From positions 121,818 through 185,817 of the forward strand of contig JACYXH010000719.1 in assembly GCA_026745465.1 (NCBI GenBank): a DNA stretch of 64,000 bases, in the 5' to 3' direction. The notes beneath the pieces were generated by a model that worked only from the letters and a program-made list of their open reading frames with translations, searched no databases and was not told the origin of the DNA. The position numbers were made by a program, and so were the translations under genes. Every line of letters begins with the position of its first letter. Position 1 is the first letter of the stretch. Positions 1-29,243 of the stretch are shown piece after piece. Source of the DNA: Lota lota (taxonomy: Eukaryota; Chordata; Actinopteri; Gadiformes; Lotidae).

Positions 1-18543
<18,543 letters not shown>

Positions 18544-18601
18544 AGGTTTGCAGATGAATAAGCGGGTATTCCACACTTACCCAAGTTTTCAACAATGCAA
18601 C

Positions 18602-18614
18602 AATAAAAAATAAA
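18602..18614 (+). terminator. Polyadenylation signals of copy L
   Basis: Two overlapping AATAAA hexamers lie about 60 bases after the TAG of copy L, with an ATTAAA shortly after. The matching place in copy R has lost AATAAA and keeps only ATTAAA. Confidence 0.6.
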
Positions 18615-19788
18615 AACTTTATTAAAAGTATAGTGGTAGATATATTACTACTTGGTGTTTCCCTTGTGGTATTATTGGTGGTTTTATGTCTAAAAATAAA
18701 TACTGTGTTGCCTTTTGAAAATTTCCCTTCATCAAGCTTTGTAATTGCTTTTCTTAATTTTATTTGATCTAAATGATTAAGACTTTTGCTCGAGAACGTA
18801 CCACTTTGCTACTGTGCTTCAAGTATAAATCATTCCAAATTACATTAAACCAAATACTACAAAACAATGTTATTGACTTCTATTTTTAAGAATATACTTG
18901 TGGCTTTGAGACGTCCTATAAATTTTATTTCAAAATAATGTTTTGCTAAAATAATGCCCACAGTAAGATTGAGTTATTTCATGAACCTGGCACATTTTGG
19001 TACATGAAATGTATCAGCATTATATGCTGATAAAAGGGGGTGTCTTTTCTGAATTGATAGTGCTACACCGATTACATGTTGAGAGGTTTCACAAACTCAA
19101 AATGAATGTGTTCAAGAACCCTGTTGGGACATTTTAAAAGTTATGTTCTTAGTTAAATTGTCCCAACAACTTGCTAGATGTTTTTAAAATTATTTGGTGC
19201 CGGAGGTGGTAAAAAATGCATACTTGGCACACATGTACCAGGTGACTGTGGGACTATTTTATATTATATTCATAGCAATAATGCCAAAGATGGCGGAGAA
19301 TTACAATTTAAAGTGAAATATATGAATATCCCTGACGTTTAAACTGCTATGAATTTGCGTCACTTCCAAGACGCGATGCCATAGTATACCCATGCCAAAT
19401 TTCAAGTCTAAATCGACCAAAAAAATCTGGATGCATTCGTTTGAAATTCCCCTGTCTAAACTGTGGCCTATCTCCAAGGCAGGCTGGGCCTTAAAGGTGT
19501 ACACGCGTCATTTCGCAAAAGTCCGTTTAGACGGTGGATTTTCACACTATGTTTCAAAAACATGGTAATGATTATTTTGATATGCTTACTTCCAGTTAAC
19601 CAGGCATACCAATGCCATTTTACTATACCTACCAAGGTCACCATACCTCCACGTAGAGAAGACTGGTCTTTCTCAAAATATAGTCTAATCTGCCCTTGGC
19701 AGTATACATATCCATGTAGTGTAGCTTTTTGTTGTAATCACAACCATAACCATGAATGGTGCATTTGTAGTGAATTTTTTTATGATAT
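18615..19788. other. Intergenic left arm, no gene
   Basis: AT-rich sequence without coding signal. 18620-19545 matches the complement of 43148-44330 plus 37890-38172 in the right arm; that partner is split by the young Gypsy. 19546-19788 has no counterpart in the right arm. Confidence 0.75.
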
Positions 19789-20019
19789 TGTGGCGATGAC
19801 AGCTGTGATTGCCGTGCTCCGTGCCGCAAAGGACCCTGGGAGGGTTGGCGGAAGCGGCACCGCCACGGCGGCAGTCATGGTGGGGGGGCATGAAATGCGT
19901 GTTTTGTGTTGTGTGTGTTAAATAAAATGAAACTCTGTCTTGCGGTGTATTGGGCCCGAGAGTTGTTAGTAAGCCAATATCCTGGGCACTTGTCTGGGCC
20001 TTCCCTTGCCGCCGCCACA
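19789..20019 (+). repeat. 5' LTR of element A
   Basis: 231 bp with TG...CA ends, an AATAAA-type signal near 19920 (aataaaatg) and a primer-binding site immediately after. It differs from the 3' LTR by short indels and substitutions, so the insertion is not very recent. Confidence 0.85.
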
Positions 20020-20223
20020 TTGGTGTCAGAAGTTGGATGTGGCCCGCAATGGAAAGGGAATGTCCAGAGTGGGTGAAACCTCTGGCACGACCGGCGATTG
20101 AGCCCACGTAGGAGGGTATGGCGGCCCGCTCTAAATTGCCCTTTGTGATGTGGGCGCAGCGCCCCCTAGTGGCCAGGACACCGGCCAATCTGCCGAAGAT
20201 GTCTGGGGAGACGCAGCTGGAAC

Positions 20224-20718
20224 TGTTGTTAAAATAAAAGGAAGGACAAATGTTAAACTAGGAAACCCGGTAAAAAGGAGCAAAGATGCAAGTTGAATTA
20301 ATAATGCGGTATTGAGTTTTATTCCAATATTAATATAGTGCACAAAAATGTCAAATCCCGATACTCGTTACTATCTCTACAGCGCGCTGTATTCTTGTCG
20401 ATGGGTCCACACCTTAAGGATGTGGACCCGTGAGAGAACACCGGAGAAGCCCCCACTGCTTCCTGCAACAGTTTGTTTTATCTTCAGGGCTGCACCCTGC
20501 TGTGGAATGTTTCCCTCCCGTCGCAGGGGGTCTTCGTCGAGTGGGGGATGTTTTAGTGTTCCATGGGAACTATTACGTTGGGGGAGTGCACCAGTATCTT
20601 GAACATATACCACAGAATGTTTACATAAGTCTGCATTTCAAAGGGTGTCCTTCGTTTCGGTAGAAGTGTCAGGTTGCATTTTGCCAGACATATCAAGTTA
20701 CGTGTTTTTTCTACAACA
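20224..20718 (-). mobile_element. Solo LTR inserted in element A
   Basis: Starts tgttgttaaaat and ends ctacaaca on +, flanked by gaac on both sides (20220-20223 and 20719-20722). The rejoined flank matches the uninterrupted sequence in element B (ctgga-ccctacctgg). An AATAAA on the minus strand near 20320 suggests minus orientation. Element B lacks it, so it inserted after the duplication. Confidence 0.8.
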
Positions 20719-20796
20719 GAACCCTACCTGGCCCAGGACCGTCTTGCTGCGTGGCACAATGGATGGGGCACGGGGTAAGCGGCCATCTACTTTGAA

Positions 20797-21420
20797 TTGA
20801 GAGGGACGGCGGTACGGGTGCACTTTGACCTGGCCCCAGCAGAGCAGCGGGACCTTCAGGCCCTAACCAGGGCACTGGACTGGCAGTTCGGGCAGCGGAC
20901 CTCCAACGACCAGAGCCGGGAACAGCTGGCTGGTCGCCGCCAACCGGAGGAGGAGAGCCTGGGGGCTTACGCCGCTGACGTCCGGCTCTATGCCCAACGC
21001 GGGTACCCCAAGTTCCCCGCAGCAGCATGGGAGGATCTGGCCCTCTTGGTCTTCCTGCAGGGGCTGACGCCGGAGCAGCTGCGGCAGCAGGTCTGGCTCA
21101 CCAGTCCCCAGAACCTCGGTGGGGCTCTTGGTGAGGCAGAACGGGCGGAGTTCGAGTTCTCCACCCGACCCAGCCAGCAGCCATCCACTGCTTACCGACC
21201 GCACGTCCGGCAGGTGGACTGTGAGGAAGGTCCGGAAGGAGCCCGCCACCCTCACCGGCTCCGCCAGGGCCACCCGACGATTGGCCCTGGCCAGATGCCA
21301 ACAGGCAACGGAGGATGCCTCCCTCCTGCAGGACCTGCTGGGGGCCCCGATGGAGGGGGCCCCCAAGAAGAAAGCTGCACATTCTCCCCGTTGGCGCCGG
21401 CCCCTGAACACTTAAAGGAC
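20797..21420 (+). pseudogene. gag fragment of element A
   Basis: An open frame with RDLQALTRALDWQFGQRT, EEESLGAYAADVRLYAQRGY and WEDLALLVFLQGLTPEQLR, which is the retrotransposon capsid domain of Gypsy elements. The nucleocapsid zinc knuckle and pol are missing, so it could at most supply a truncated capsid. Confidence 0.7.
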
Positions 21421-21467
21421 TATGTGCTGGGGCCATCGGGGGCGATTGGCCCCTTAGGTGGGGGCTG

Positions 21468-21678
21468 TGTGGCGATCACGGCTGTGCTCCGTGCCGCAAA
21501 GGACCCTGGGAGGGTCTGACCGCCACAGAAGCAGTCATGGTGGGGGGGGGGGCCATGACATGCATGTTTTGTGTTGTGTGTGTGTGTGTTGAATAATCGG
21601 TGTCGTGCGGTGTATGGGGCCCGAGAGTTGTAAGTAAACCCTGGGCTCTCGTCTGGTCCTTCCCTTGCCGCCGCCACA
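21468..21678 (+). repeat. 3' LTR of element A
   Basis: 211 bp, the same ends as the 5' LTR, lacking two short segments present there. A G-run and a GT-run vary in length. Confidence 0.85.
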
Positions 21679-22539
21679 ATATTAATATAGTTATGATTTT
21701 AGCTAGGGTAATTTACAAATTCTGTAGGCCTACCATTTTGCCCGCTTATCATCTGAACGTATCCATTTATTCCTTTAGGATTAATATAATTTCAGTATTT
21801 ATAGTATTTCATTACAATAATGACTAAGACAATATAATGTAGGCTGTATGAAACATATATTGTTATCGTTGGAACAGAAAACGTCTCTTCTTTAAAAGCA
21901 TTTGATGCCACTTCCGGGATGGGATAAAACACTATTGCAGTTGGTTTGTTATCAACAAGAATAATTCAAAGTGGAAATCAAAGGTATGTTGATAGAATTG
22001 CCTCACAAACCGCTTCATAAAGAGCACATAGTAATAATATCTGGTTGGTTGTATTCATCATAAAGGCTTTAGAGGTTATAACGTATATAGGTGATGGTGT
22101 TATCTTTTGATCGCATGCTTTATCTAAGATGCTGCGGGGGTCATCTAGAGATGCTATTGTGGAGTACAGCCAGTGACAATTCTTGAGTCTCTTGGGGCCC
22201 TAGAAAAATAATACCAGGTGCCCCCTCCAACCAGTGTTCATTACCATTATGTTAATAATGTATAATGTAATAATGTGACACCAATGACAATGTACAAATG
22301 TAAATGTTTTTTCATTTCAAATGTTCACATTTGCCCGCCTGCCTCTTTAGTTTGGAACTACTCCCTTGTCTTCTGCTTAGCATCTACAAATGCTGCTTAC
22401 TGTCCTTGGTTAGTAAAAATGCTGCCACTATGTCCTCCAGATCCAAAGACCTTAGCACATTGCGCTCTATTAAAATAAGAGCCAGTCCTGAAACTCTCTC
22501 CTGGGACATGGTTGACCTGGTAGGTTTTGATGAGCTTTA
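21679..22539. other. Left arm between element A and the LTR, no gene
   Basis: 21679-22110 is AT-rich with no recognisable content and is missing in the right arm. 22110-22539 matches the complement of 32323-32800. It includes a T- and CTGC-rich segment (gcatctacaaatgctgc), repeated in both arms, and no coding signal. Confidence 0.6.
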
Positions 22540-22867
22540 TGTCACGTCGTCCACTTTTGCCACCTAACTGGCATCGGTATCCATCACCCTACGCTCTTCA
22601 TTTATCTCCTCCTGTTTACACACCGGCAGACAATCATCATCAGCACGCTGTCAGCCCCGGATCTCCAAGCAGCCGGCGCTACTTCATTGCTCACACTTCT
22701 CTAGTTAGTACCTCGCCACTGGCTCTTCCTTGAGATTAGATTGCTCTCTCGCTCCATTGCTGGACCCTCGCCTGCCTGACCGCCCGCTTGTTGCCGAACC
22801 TTCGCCTGCCTGACTATCCGCCCATTGCCAAACCCTTGCCTGTCTGACTGCCTACCTGTTGCCGAAC
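22540..22867 (+). repeat. Truncated LTR (family F), left arm
   Basis: Starts tgtcacgtcgtcc after cttta, the same insertion site as the complete solo LTR at 31831-32322 (minus). It matches that LTR until about 22867, where at gttgccgaacct it passes into the interior of another Gypsy family. Confidence 0.75.
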
Positions 22868-24147
22868 CTCCTACTTACTCCTACCTGGGAATTCCTTTTG
22901 TTCCTTACGAATCGACTCTGTCAGAAATCGTTTCCATCATTCGAGAGCTTAAGTCTGCCAACCGTGGAAACCGCATCCCTGTACCAGCCCCCGCAGAAGC
23001 CCCATGGCCACCAGCCCCCGCAGCAGCAGAAGCCCCATGGCCACCAGCCCCTGCCGCAGCAGCAGCCTTGTGGCCACTAGCCCCCGCCGCAGCAGCAGCC
23101 TCATGGCCACCAGCCCCCGCCGCAGCAGCAGCCTCGTGGCCACCAGCCCCCGCCGCAGCAGCAGCCTCGTGGCCACCAGCCCCCGCCGCAGCAGCAGCCT
23201 CGTGGCCACCAGCCCCCGCCGCAGCAGCAGCCTCGTGGCCACCAGCTCCACTGCAACTGTGGTCTCCTGGCTCCAAGCCCCAGCAGCTGTGGCCTCTTGG
23301 CTCCAAGCCCCAGCAGCTGTGGCCTCTTGGCTCCAAGCCCCAACTCCCACAGCCGTGGACTCCAGTTTCCAAGCCCCAGCAGCTGTGGCCCCCGGGTTCC
23401 AAGCCCCTGCAGCTGTGGCCCCCGGGTTCCAAGCCCCAGCAGCTGTGGCCCCCGAGTTCCAAGCCCCAGCAGCTGTTGCCCCCAGGTTCCAAGCCCCAGC
23501 CCCAGCAGCTGTGGCCCCGGGTTCCAAGCCCCAGCCCCAGCAGCTGTGGACCCCGGGTTCCAAGCCCCAACCCCCACAGCCGTGGCCCCCGGGTTCCAAG
23601 CCCCAGCCCCAGCAGCTGTGTCCTCCTGGCCCTGAGCCCCAGCAGCTGTGGTCTCCGGGTTCCAAGCCCCAGCCCCAGCAGCTGTGTCCTCCTGGCCCTG
23701 AGCCCCAGCAGCTGTGGTCTCCGGGTTCCAAGCCCCAGCCCCAGCAGCTGTGTCCTCCTGGCTCTAAGCCTCAGGGGCCTCCTGGCCCTGAGCTCCAGCA
23801 GCTATTGTCTTCTGGTCCCAAGCCCCAGCTGCCTCTTGGCCCTGAGTCCCAGTAGCAGTTGCCTCCTGGTCCCAAGCCCTAGCGGCCTCCTGGCCCTGAG
23901 TCCCAGCAACAGATGCCTCCTGGTCCCAAGCCCCAGCGGCCTCCTGGTCCTGAGCCCCAGTCCCAGCAGCAGTTGCCTCCTGGTCCCGAGCCCCAGCCCC
24001 AGCAGCAGTTGCCTCCTGGTCCTGAGCCCCAGCGGCCTCCTGGCTGCAAGCGCCGGCTACCGGCCCCGCAGTTCTCCGCCGGGAGAAAGCCCTGGTTCCC
24101 TAGTCCGCTGTCTCCTCCCTCCCCTGCGCCGCCTCCTCCCCGGTTGA
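22825..24147 (+). repeat. Proline/alanine- and serine/proline-coding minisatellite within a Gypsy
   Basis: Two repeat types: 33-bp units coding PAPAAAAASWP (23030-23250), and roughly 27-39-bp units built from cagctgtggcccccgggttccaagcccc (23270-24030). A 440-codon + frame and long minus-strand frames run through it only because the units are multiples of three without stops. It sits where gag/pol of a chromodomain Gypsy would be. Not a host gene. Confidence 0.7.
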
Positions 24148-24400
24148 TCGACAGCATTCCGGCGTACTCGGTGGTACGCCTACTTGATGTGCGTCGTCGC
24201 AGACGACGACGTGCGCCCGCCCGCTCCCAACACCAGGCATGCAAGCGCCGGCTACCGGCCCCGCAGCACTCCGCCAGGAAAAAGCCCCGGTTCCCTAGTC
24301 CGCTGTCTCCTCCCTCTTCTGCGACGCCTCCTCCCCGGTTGATCGACAGCATTCCGGCGTACTCGGTGGTACGCCTCCTAATGTGCGTCGTCGCGGTCGA
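24045..24400 (+). repeat. Tandem duplication of about 196 bp in the Gypsy 3' region
   Basis: The segment from gcaagcgccggctaccggcc through ctcggtggtacgcc occurs twice (about 24045-24180 and 24240-24375). The two copies differ by several substitutions and a short deletion. Confidence 0.8.
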
Positions 24401-24560
24401 CGACGCCAGTTTCCGGTAGACTGGGAGGGCTACGGACCTGAGGAGCGGTCCTGGGTGCCCCAGAGTCGCATCCTGGACGTCTCCTTAACCCGCAATATCC
24501 ACCGCCAGCACCCTCCCTCGTCGTGCGTCCGCCTGGAGATATCCGTTGAGGGGGGGGTAC
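24120..24560 (+). pseudogene. Gypsy pol C-terminal end with chromodomain
   Basis: After [18 protein letters not shown] comes the chromodomain motif [17 protein letters not shown] (24410-24465), as in chromoviral Gypsy integrases, then a PPT-like run of G (24550-24558) just before the 3' LTR. The catalytic integrase core, RT and protease are absent. Frames are broken within the duplicated part. Confidence 0.75.
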
Positions 24561-25107
24561 TGTCACGACACCCTCTGCCACCACCTAGTGGCGCCGGCTG
24601 CCACTACACCATGTGCTCCTGTTTACATTCCTGTCACCAATTAACCACGTGCACCTGCCTATCTACACTCCTGCCTGCAATCACCAATCACCCCCCTCAG
24701 TACTTAAGCACTGGCTCCCCACAGAGCCAGTGCTAGTTCGTTTGTTCACCTCACATGGTAACTTCGTCCACGCCTTTTAGTCTCTGTTTCTCCCTTGCTC
24801 CCGGTCCGGTTGTTCCTGTTTCGGGTTCCGTTCCCTTTCCTGTTCCTGTCTCCTACCCTGCTCCCTCTCCTGTTCCTGTTCCTAGTTCCTGCTTGCCTGC
24901 CTTCCTCGTTGCCGAACCTCGCCTGCCCGACCACCCGCCTGTCTACGTCTCTTTGCCTGCTGCCGCCCGCCTGCTAACGTCCCCTGCCTGCTTGACTCTC
25001 CGCCTGCCTTGCCCTTGCCTGTACCGTACCGTTGAAAATAAACCCCTTTCAACCCGCTCCCTTCTCGTGTGTGTCTTGCATTTGGGTCCTAGTCCGTAAC
25101 CATAACA
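24561..25107 (+). repeat. 3' LTR of the chromodomain Gypsy remnant
   Basis: 547 bp from tgtcacgacac to accataaca, preceded by a G-rich polypurine tract, with aataaa at about 25040. It belongs to a different subfamily from the LTR at 22540-22867. Confidence 0.8.
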
Positions 25108-25758
25108 CTCTCTCAATCAAGGCAATAACAAAGGTCTTAGTTTGATGACGTCGTGTAGTAGCGTTGGCTCATGGGAGTCGTTGTCTTCGCCACCATTTCC
25201 AGTGAAAATCAATAGCGACTCAGCAGCAATCATGTTCACAGACAAGGTAATGTATGAAGGTTTTATTCACACTACGTTTAATCACGCAATGTCATTTCAT
25301 TGCAATGAAATAGCCGCAACTAACATTAGTCAAAGTAGCGTTAACCAAGTTTAGATGAATCGATTAATCAAACAGCTGTAAATAATGTTACATGGAGAAT
25401 AACATCAATAAGTTAGGCCAGTTATCCGTGGTCAAAATAATCATACAAAAAATAACGTTTTCAGCATGTTGAAAGTTGTTATAACTTTATATCGTAGCAC
25501 ATCATAGTAGGCTAGATCGATATTAAAATGTCACATCACTAAATAAGCTAGCCTTCTGTAACAGTTGATTTGGAAAGCTACGTTTTAAATGATGCACAGC
25601 TGGAGCCCATGTTTAATTTGCTCTGCAACATGGGTCTGGAATTGCTCCCATAGAGCGGGATATCCGCTTTGACACGAACCCTACCATGCCAATCACAACA
25701 GTTTATCTAATATGAGGGGATAAACGCCAATGTCTGAAAAAACAACCAAGATGGATAC
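25108..25758. repeat. Spacer segment with dispersed repeat
   Basis: 25140-25400 is related to 12245-12480 (intron 20 of copy L) and to the complement of 51840-52060 (copy R), sharing ttgtcttc-ccaccatt-cc. It is an unidentified dispersed repeat. The rest shows nothing recognisable. Confidence 0.5.
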
Positions 25759-25933
25759 TATTGTAGAGTGGGATACTTACATATGACCACTAGGGACAGT
25801 AGTGCCATTGTTGGGCAGTAACCTACCGCTGTCTCCCCTGTGTTAGCAGATGATGTATGGTTGCTATCAATAAAGAGTCATGAGCAAAGTCTATGGCAGT
25901 ACAGTGACTAGTTAGTATTTCCAACATACTACA

Positions 25934-26870
25934 TTGGCAACGAGGATAGGTGGTGGCCCAATATGGATTCTGACTTTGAAAGGAAGGTCAAATCATGCAC
26001 CACATGTCAAGAGCAGAGAAAAGCACCTGCTAGTGCAATGGAGAAGCCTACACATAGACTATGCAGGTCCTTTCACAGGAAAGATGTTTTTGTTAATAGT
26101 AGACGCTCACTCAAAATGGATGGAGATATACCCATTGAGCTCAGCTAGGTCAGCTGCTACCGTGGATAGTCTCAGGAACAGTTTCAGTAGTCACTGCATT
26201 CCAGAGATTATCGTTTCAGATTATGCTCAGTGTTTTGTGGGTGAGAACACCAAAGAGTTCATGACAAAAAATGGAATCACACATGTCACCTCAGCACCCC
26301 ACCACCCTTCTTCCAATGTGCTGGCGTAGCGGGCCGATCAAACTTTTAAGGAGCTAATGAAAAAGAGCTCAGGTAACACATTGGAGACAAAACTGAATAG
26401 AGATTTATTTAGTTATCGTACAACTCCACAGTCCACCACTGGACGTTCGCCTGCTGAGATGATGATGGGAAGGAAGTTGAGGCGCACATTAGACCTGATA
26501 CACCCAGATCTAAAGAGTAAAGTGGAGGCTAAACAAGCAGGACCGAAAATATACCATGACAGACACACAAAAGATCGCTGTTTTGTTGTCAGAGACTTAG
26601 TGTATACCAAGAATTTTGGGTATGGCCCTAAATGGATACTGGGGCTGGTTCAGGAGACCACAGGGCCCGTGTCGTACACTGTATTATTGGGGAATGGTCG
26701 AGTGGTACATCAGCATGTTGACCAGCTGTTCAGCAGGCAGGAAAATGACGGTTCAGAGCCAATGACAGACAAAACAAACGAGGACGACTACATAGAGCTC
26801 AGTCCACCAGACAGTGAGGTGCCACAGGACACAGGTATACCACTGCCACAAACTGACAATGTAGATAGTG
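25934..26870 (+). pseudogene. Gypsy integrase (broken) inside the cluster
   Basis: Begins in the zinc-binding part (KVKSCTTCQEQRKAP) and continues into the catalytic core (HIDYAGPF with the first Asp; LLIVDAHSKW). The segment IIVSDYAQCF holds the second Asp. The codon expected to be the catalytic Glu is TAG (after SSNVLA), so the enzyme is dead. The C-terminal part (26357-26870) is still open. The RNase H and N-terminal zinc residues that should precede it are missing. Confidence 0.75.
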
Positions 26871-26874
26871 GTAC

Positions 26875-27056
26875 TGTTAAGTGTTTTGACCCTAGTGTGT
26901 TACGGTACTACGAGTGGCTCTCGGGAGACGGCCCCTGGAAATGGTTGTTTATAAACGGCGGGAACTCAAGGCAGGTGGACGCTATATCTGTTAAGCTGTG
27001 GACGTTAATAAAGAGAAGTTAAACTTTTACTCGGTTACATTATTGACAAAACAACA
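26875..27056 (+). repeat. Internal LTR between integrase and gag
   Basis: 182 bp from tgttaagtg to acaaca with aataaag near 27008, directly followed by the primer site tggtgtcagaagtggga (27057 on). Integrase sequence abuts its left side without a polypurine tract. Confidence 0.7.
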
Positions 27057-27162
27057 TGGTGTCAGAAGTGGGATTCTGGAGACATTCCTCGGACGACTCC
27101 ATCTCTAGAAAGTAGTCTACGCCAACGTTTAAAGTCTCAACCGCGGTAAGCAACAACACAAA

Positions 27163-27753
27163 ATGGCAGATGGATTCAGACGTCCGGACCCTCTCGCCAT
27201 TGATGAGAATGTGGCAGAGCATTGGCACAAGTTTGAACGAGAATGCGATATCTTCATTGTCGCCGCACACAGCGATAAACCTGCCCGAACCAGAGCTTAT
27301 ATACTCCTAAACCTCGCAGGACCAGAGGCTATAGAGAGGGAGTGGTCATTCACATATTCGCCCGCGGTACTAGGAGCACATGACAACATCGTCACTCCAG
27401 CGGAATCCAGAGAGGACCCAGAGTGTCTTAAAAGGAAGTTTCAAGAAATATGCAACCCTGAAACAAACGTGATAATGGAGAGGCCCAACTTCAACACCAG
27501 ACATCAGAAACCTGACGAAACCATCGAGGCATATGTGAGTACATTGAGAAATCAAGCCAAAAACTGCAATTTCGGTGCATTGGAAAACGAACTGATAAGA
27601 GACAGACTGGTATGTGGAATAAGCAGCGACAGTGTCAGACGCACACTGCTAAAAGAGACTGACCTAACGCTGTCCAAAGCAGTACGCATTTGCCAAATCA
27701 GCGAACTCACAGAAAAACACAGCAAAATCCTCTCCTTGCCAAAAACTGGTTGA
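27163..27753 (+). pseudogene. Gypsy gag (capsid) fragment
   Basis: A 196-codon frame that starts 100 bases after the primer site and reads WHKFERECDIFIVAA, then PDETIEAYVSTLRNQAKNC and IRDRLVCGI, typical of the Gypsy capsid. It stops before any zinc knuckle. Confidence 0.75.
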
Positions 27754-27849
27754 AAAATGGTTCAAAAACCATTGAAGGCTTGTCTTTGCATGATGATGAA
27801 GGGAAAACTGGCAAGGAAGGTCGTTGTTTTGTGACTTAATGACAAACAA

Positions 27850-28209
27850 CTAAATCTGAAAGTGGACACAAGGGCGAAATGTAACGTTATGTCCCTACAC
27901 ACACACAAACTCTTCAGGCGCGTCGAGGAACTGCACGTGCCAATTCAAAAGATCAATCTCGTAGCATTTGGCGGATCTATGACCAAACCAATTGGCACAG
28001 TGACATTACCAGGCAGGCTAAATGAACAGCAGTATAGCCTGCAGTTCCAGGTGGTGAAAGAAAATGTTCACTCCATTCTTGGCCTACAGGACAGTCTAAA
28101 GATGAAGCTGGTCACTTTCAGCAGTGAGGTATTCCACCTAGACTGTGTAAAGGATCACACCCTGTCACGGAAAATGGTTCAGGAATGTGCAGACCTTATT
28201 CAAAGATGA
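27850..28209 (+). pseudogene. Gypsy protease (inactive)
   Basis: A frame whose active-site triplet reads DTR where aspartic proteases need DTG or DSG (VDTRAKCNVMS). Its C-terminal part includes HSILGLQD, typical of retrotransposon proteases. Confidence 0.65.
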
Positions 28210-29040
28210 AGTTGGTAACTTACCTGTAACATACTCGATGAAGGTAAATCCAGAAATAACACCAGTCATCAGCCCTCCCCGTCGTATCCCAGCTGCCATG
28301 CAAAAAAAAGTGGAACAAGAGCTCCAAAGAATGCAGACTTTGGGAGTAATTGTACCTGTGGATGAGCCTACAGAATGGGTTTCAAATTTGGTGGCCACTC
28401 ATAAGAAAGAGACGGGTGACGTGCGCATCTGCATAGACCCCAGAAATCTAAACAAGGCCCCCACCATCCCATGCACACAGTGGAGGAGGTTGCCGCTCAG
28501 ATGTCAGGTGCCACCATTTTCTCGGTCCTTGATGCCAAAAGCTCCTTCTGGCAAGTCAGACTGGATGATGCCTCATCTCTCCGCACAACATTCACAACTC
28601 CCTATGGCCGATTTAAGTTCCTAAAGAGCCATGGAACAAATCTTTACAGGATATCCATGTGCTATAATCGTGGGTGACATCATCATCGGTGGCAAAGATC
28701 CTGATGAGCATGAAAGAAACCTGAAAATGGTACTGGATCGTGCCAGAAAGGTAAAACTGAGACTGAATCCAAGCAAATGCAAGTTTGGACTCAACGAGGT
28801 GAGCTATGTTGGGCACACATTCACAGATCAAGGACTAAAAGTAGACCCTAAAAAAATAAAAGCAATTAGTGAAATACCACCCCCAGAGGACAAGCCAGCT
28901 TTACAGCACTTTCTAGGGATGGTAAACTACTTGGGCAAATTCATCCCAAACCTGAGTGAACTCACCACACCGCTACATCAGCTGCTTCACAAGGAAGTGG
29001 TGTGGAATTGGTCAAAACACTTAACAGTACCACTATCTAC
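28187..29040 (+). pseudogene. Gypsy reverse transcriptase (broken)
   Basis: Three frames are needed: 28187-28470 (GVIVPVDEPTEWVSNLV, CIDPRNLN), 28471-28630 (FSVLDAKSSFWQVRLD), and 28631-29040 (catalytic box seen as IIVGDI instead of the usual YVDD-type, then NPSKCKFGLNEVSYVGH and FLGMVNYL). A deletion lies between the second and third. No RNase H follows. Sequence from 29046 to 29243 is unrelated to RT. Confidence 0.75.
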
Positions 29041-29243
29041 AGACAATATACCTGTTACTGAGGAAATCAACGGACCTGGTGGTTCACCTAAAGTGGAATT
29101 GCGATGCTCTCAAAACCCCCAGCTCATTTTGGAGTGTTTGGGAGGTAAAGGAGATTCCTTTTCATGGGCTAGAATGCGCCCGTATCTCCTTTAGGAAGTA
29201 AGGTAGTCTACCCTTGCTTCAAACAAAGACATTATGTGAGTGT

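Larger units (their letters stand above)
19789..21678 (+). mobile_element. Non-autonomous gag-only LTR element A
   Basis: A 5' LTR (19789-20019) and 3' LTR (21468-21678) share TGTGGCGAT...GCCGCCGCCACA ends. The flanks are atat on both sides (target-site duplication). The 5' LTR is followed by a primer site ttggtgtcagaagttggatg, and the 3' LTR is preceded by a purine-rich aggtgggggctg. Only a gag fragment lies inside, with no protease, RT or integrase. A 495-bp solo LTR interrupts it (20224-20718). Its partner in the right arm is element B (32808-37884). Confidence 0.85.

Noticed and set aside
20863..21436. Minus-strand frames of 112-182 codons across element A
   Set aside because: GC-rich shadow of the gag frame on +. 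No motif.
22905..23731. Minus-strand frames of 221 and 260 codons rich in Gly and Ala
   Set aside because: Shadow of the proline-coding minisatellite on the other strand. No start context and no domain.
24755..25099. 114-codon proline-rich frame
   Set aside because: Lies wholly inside the 3' LTR at 24561-25107, which is rich in CCT/GTT repeats.
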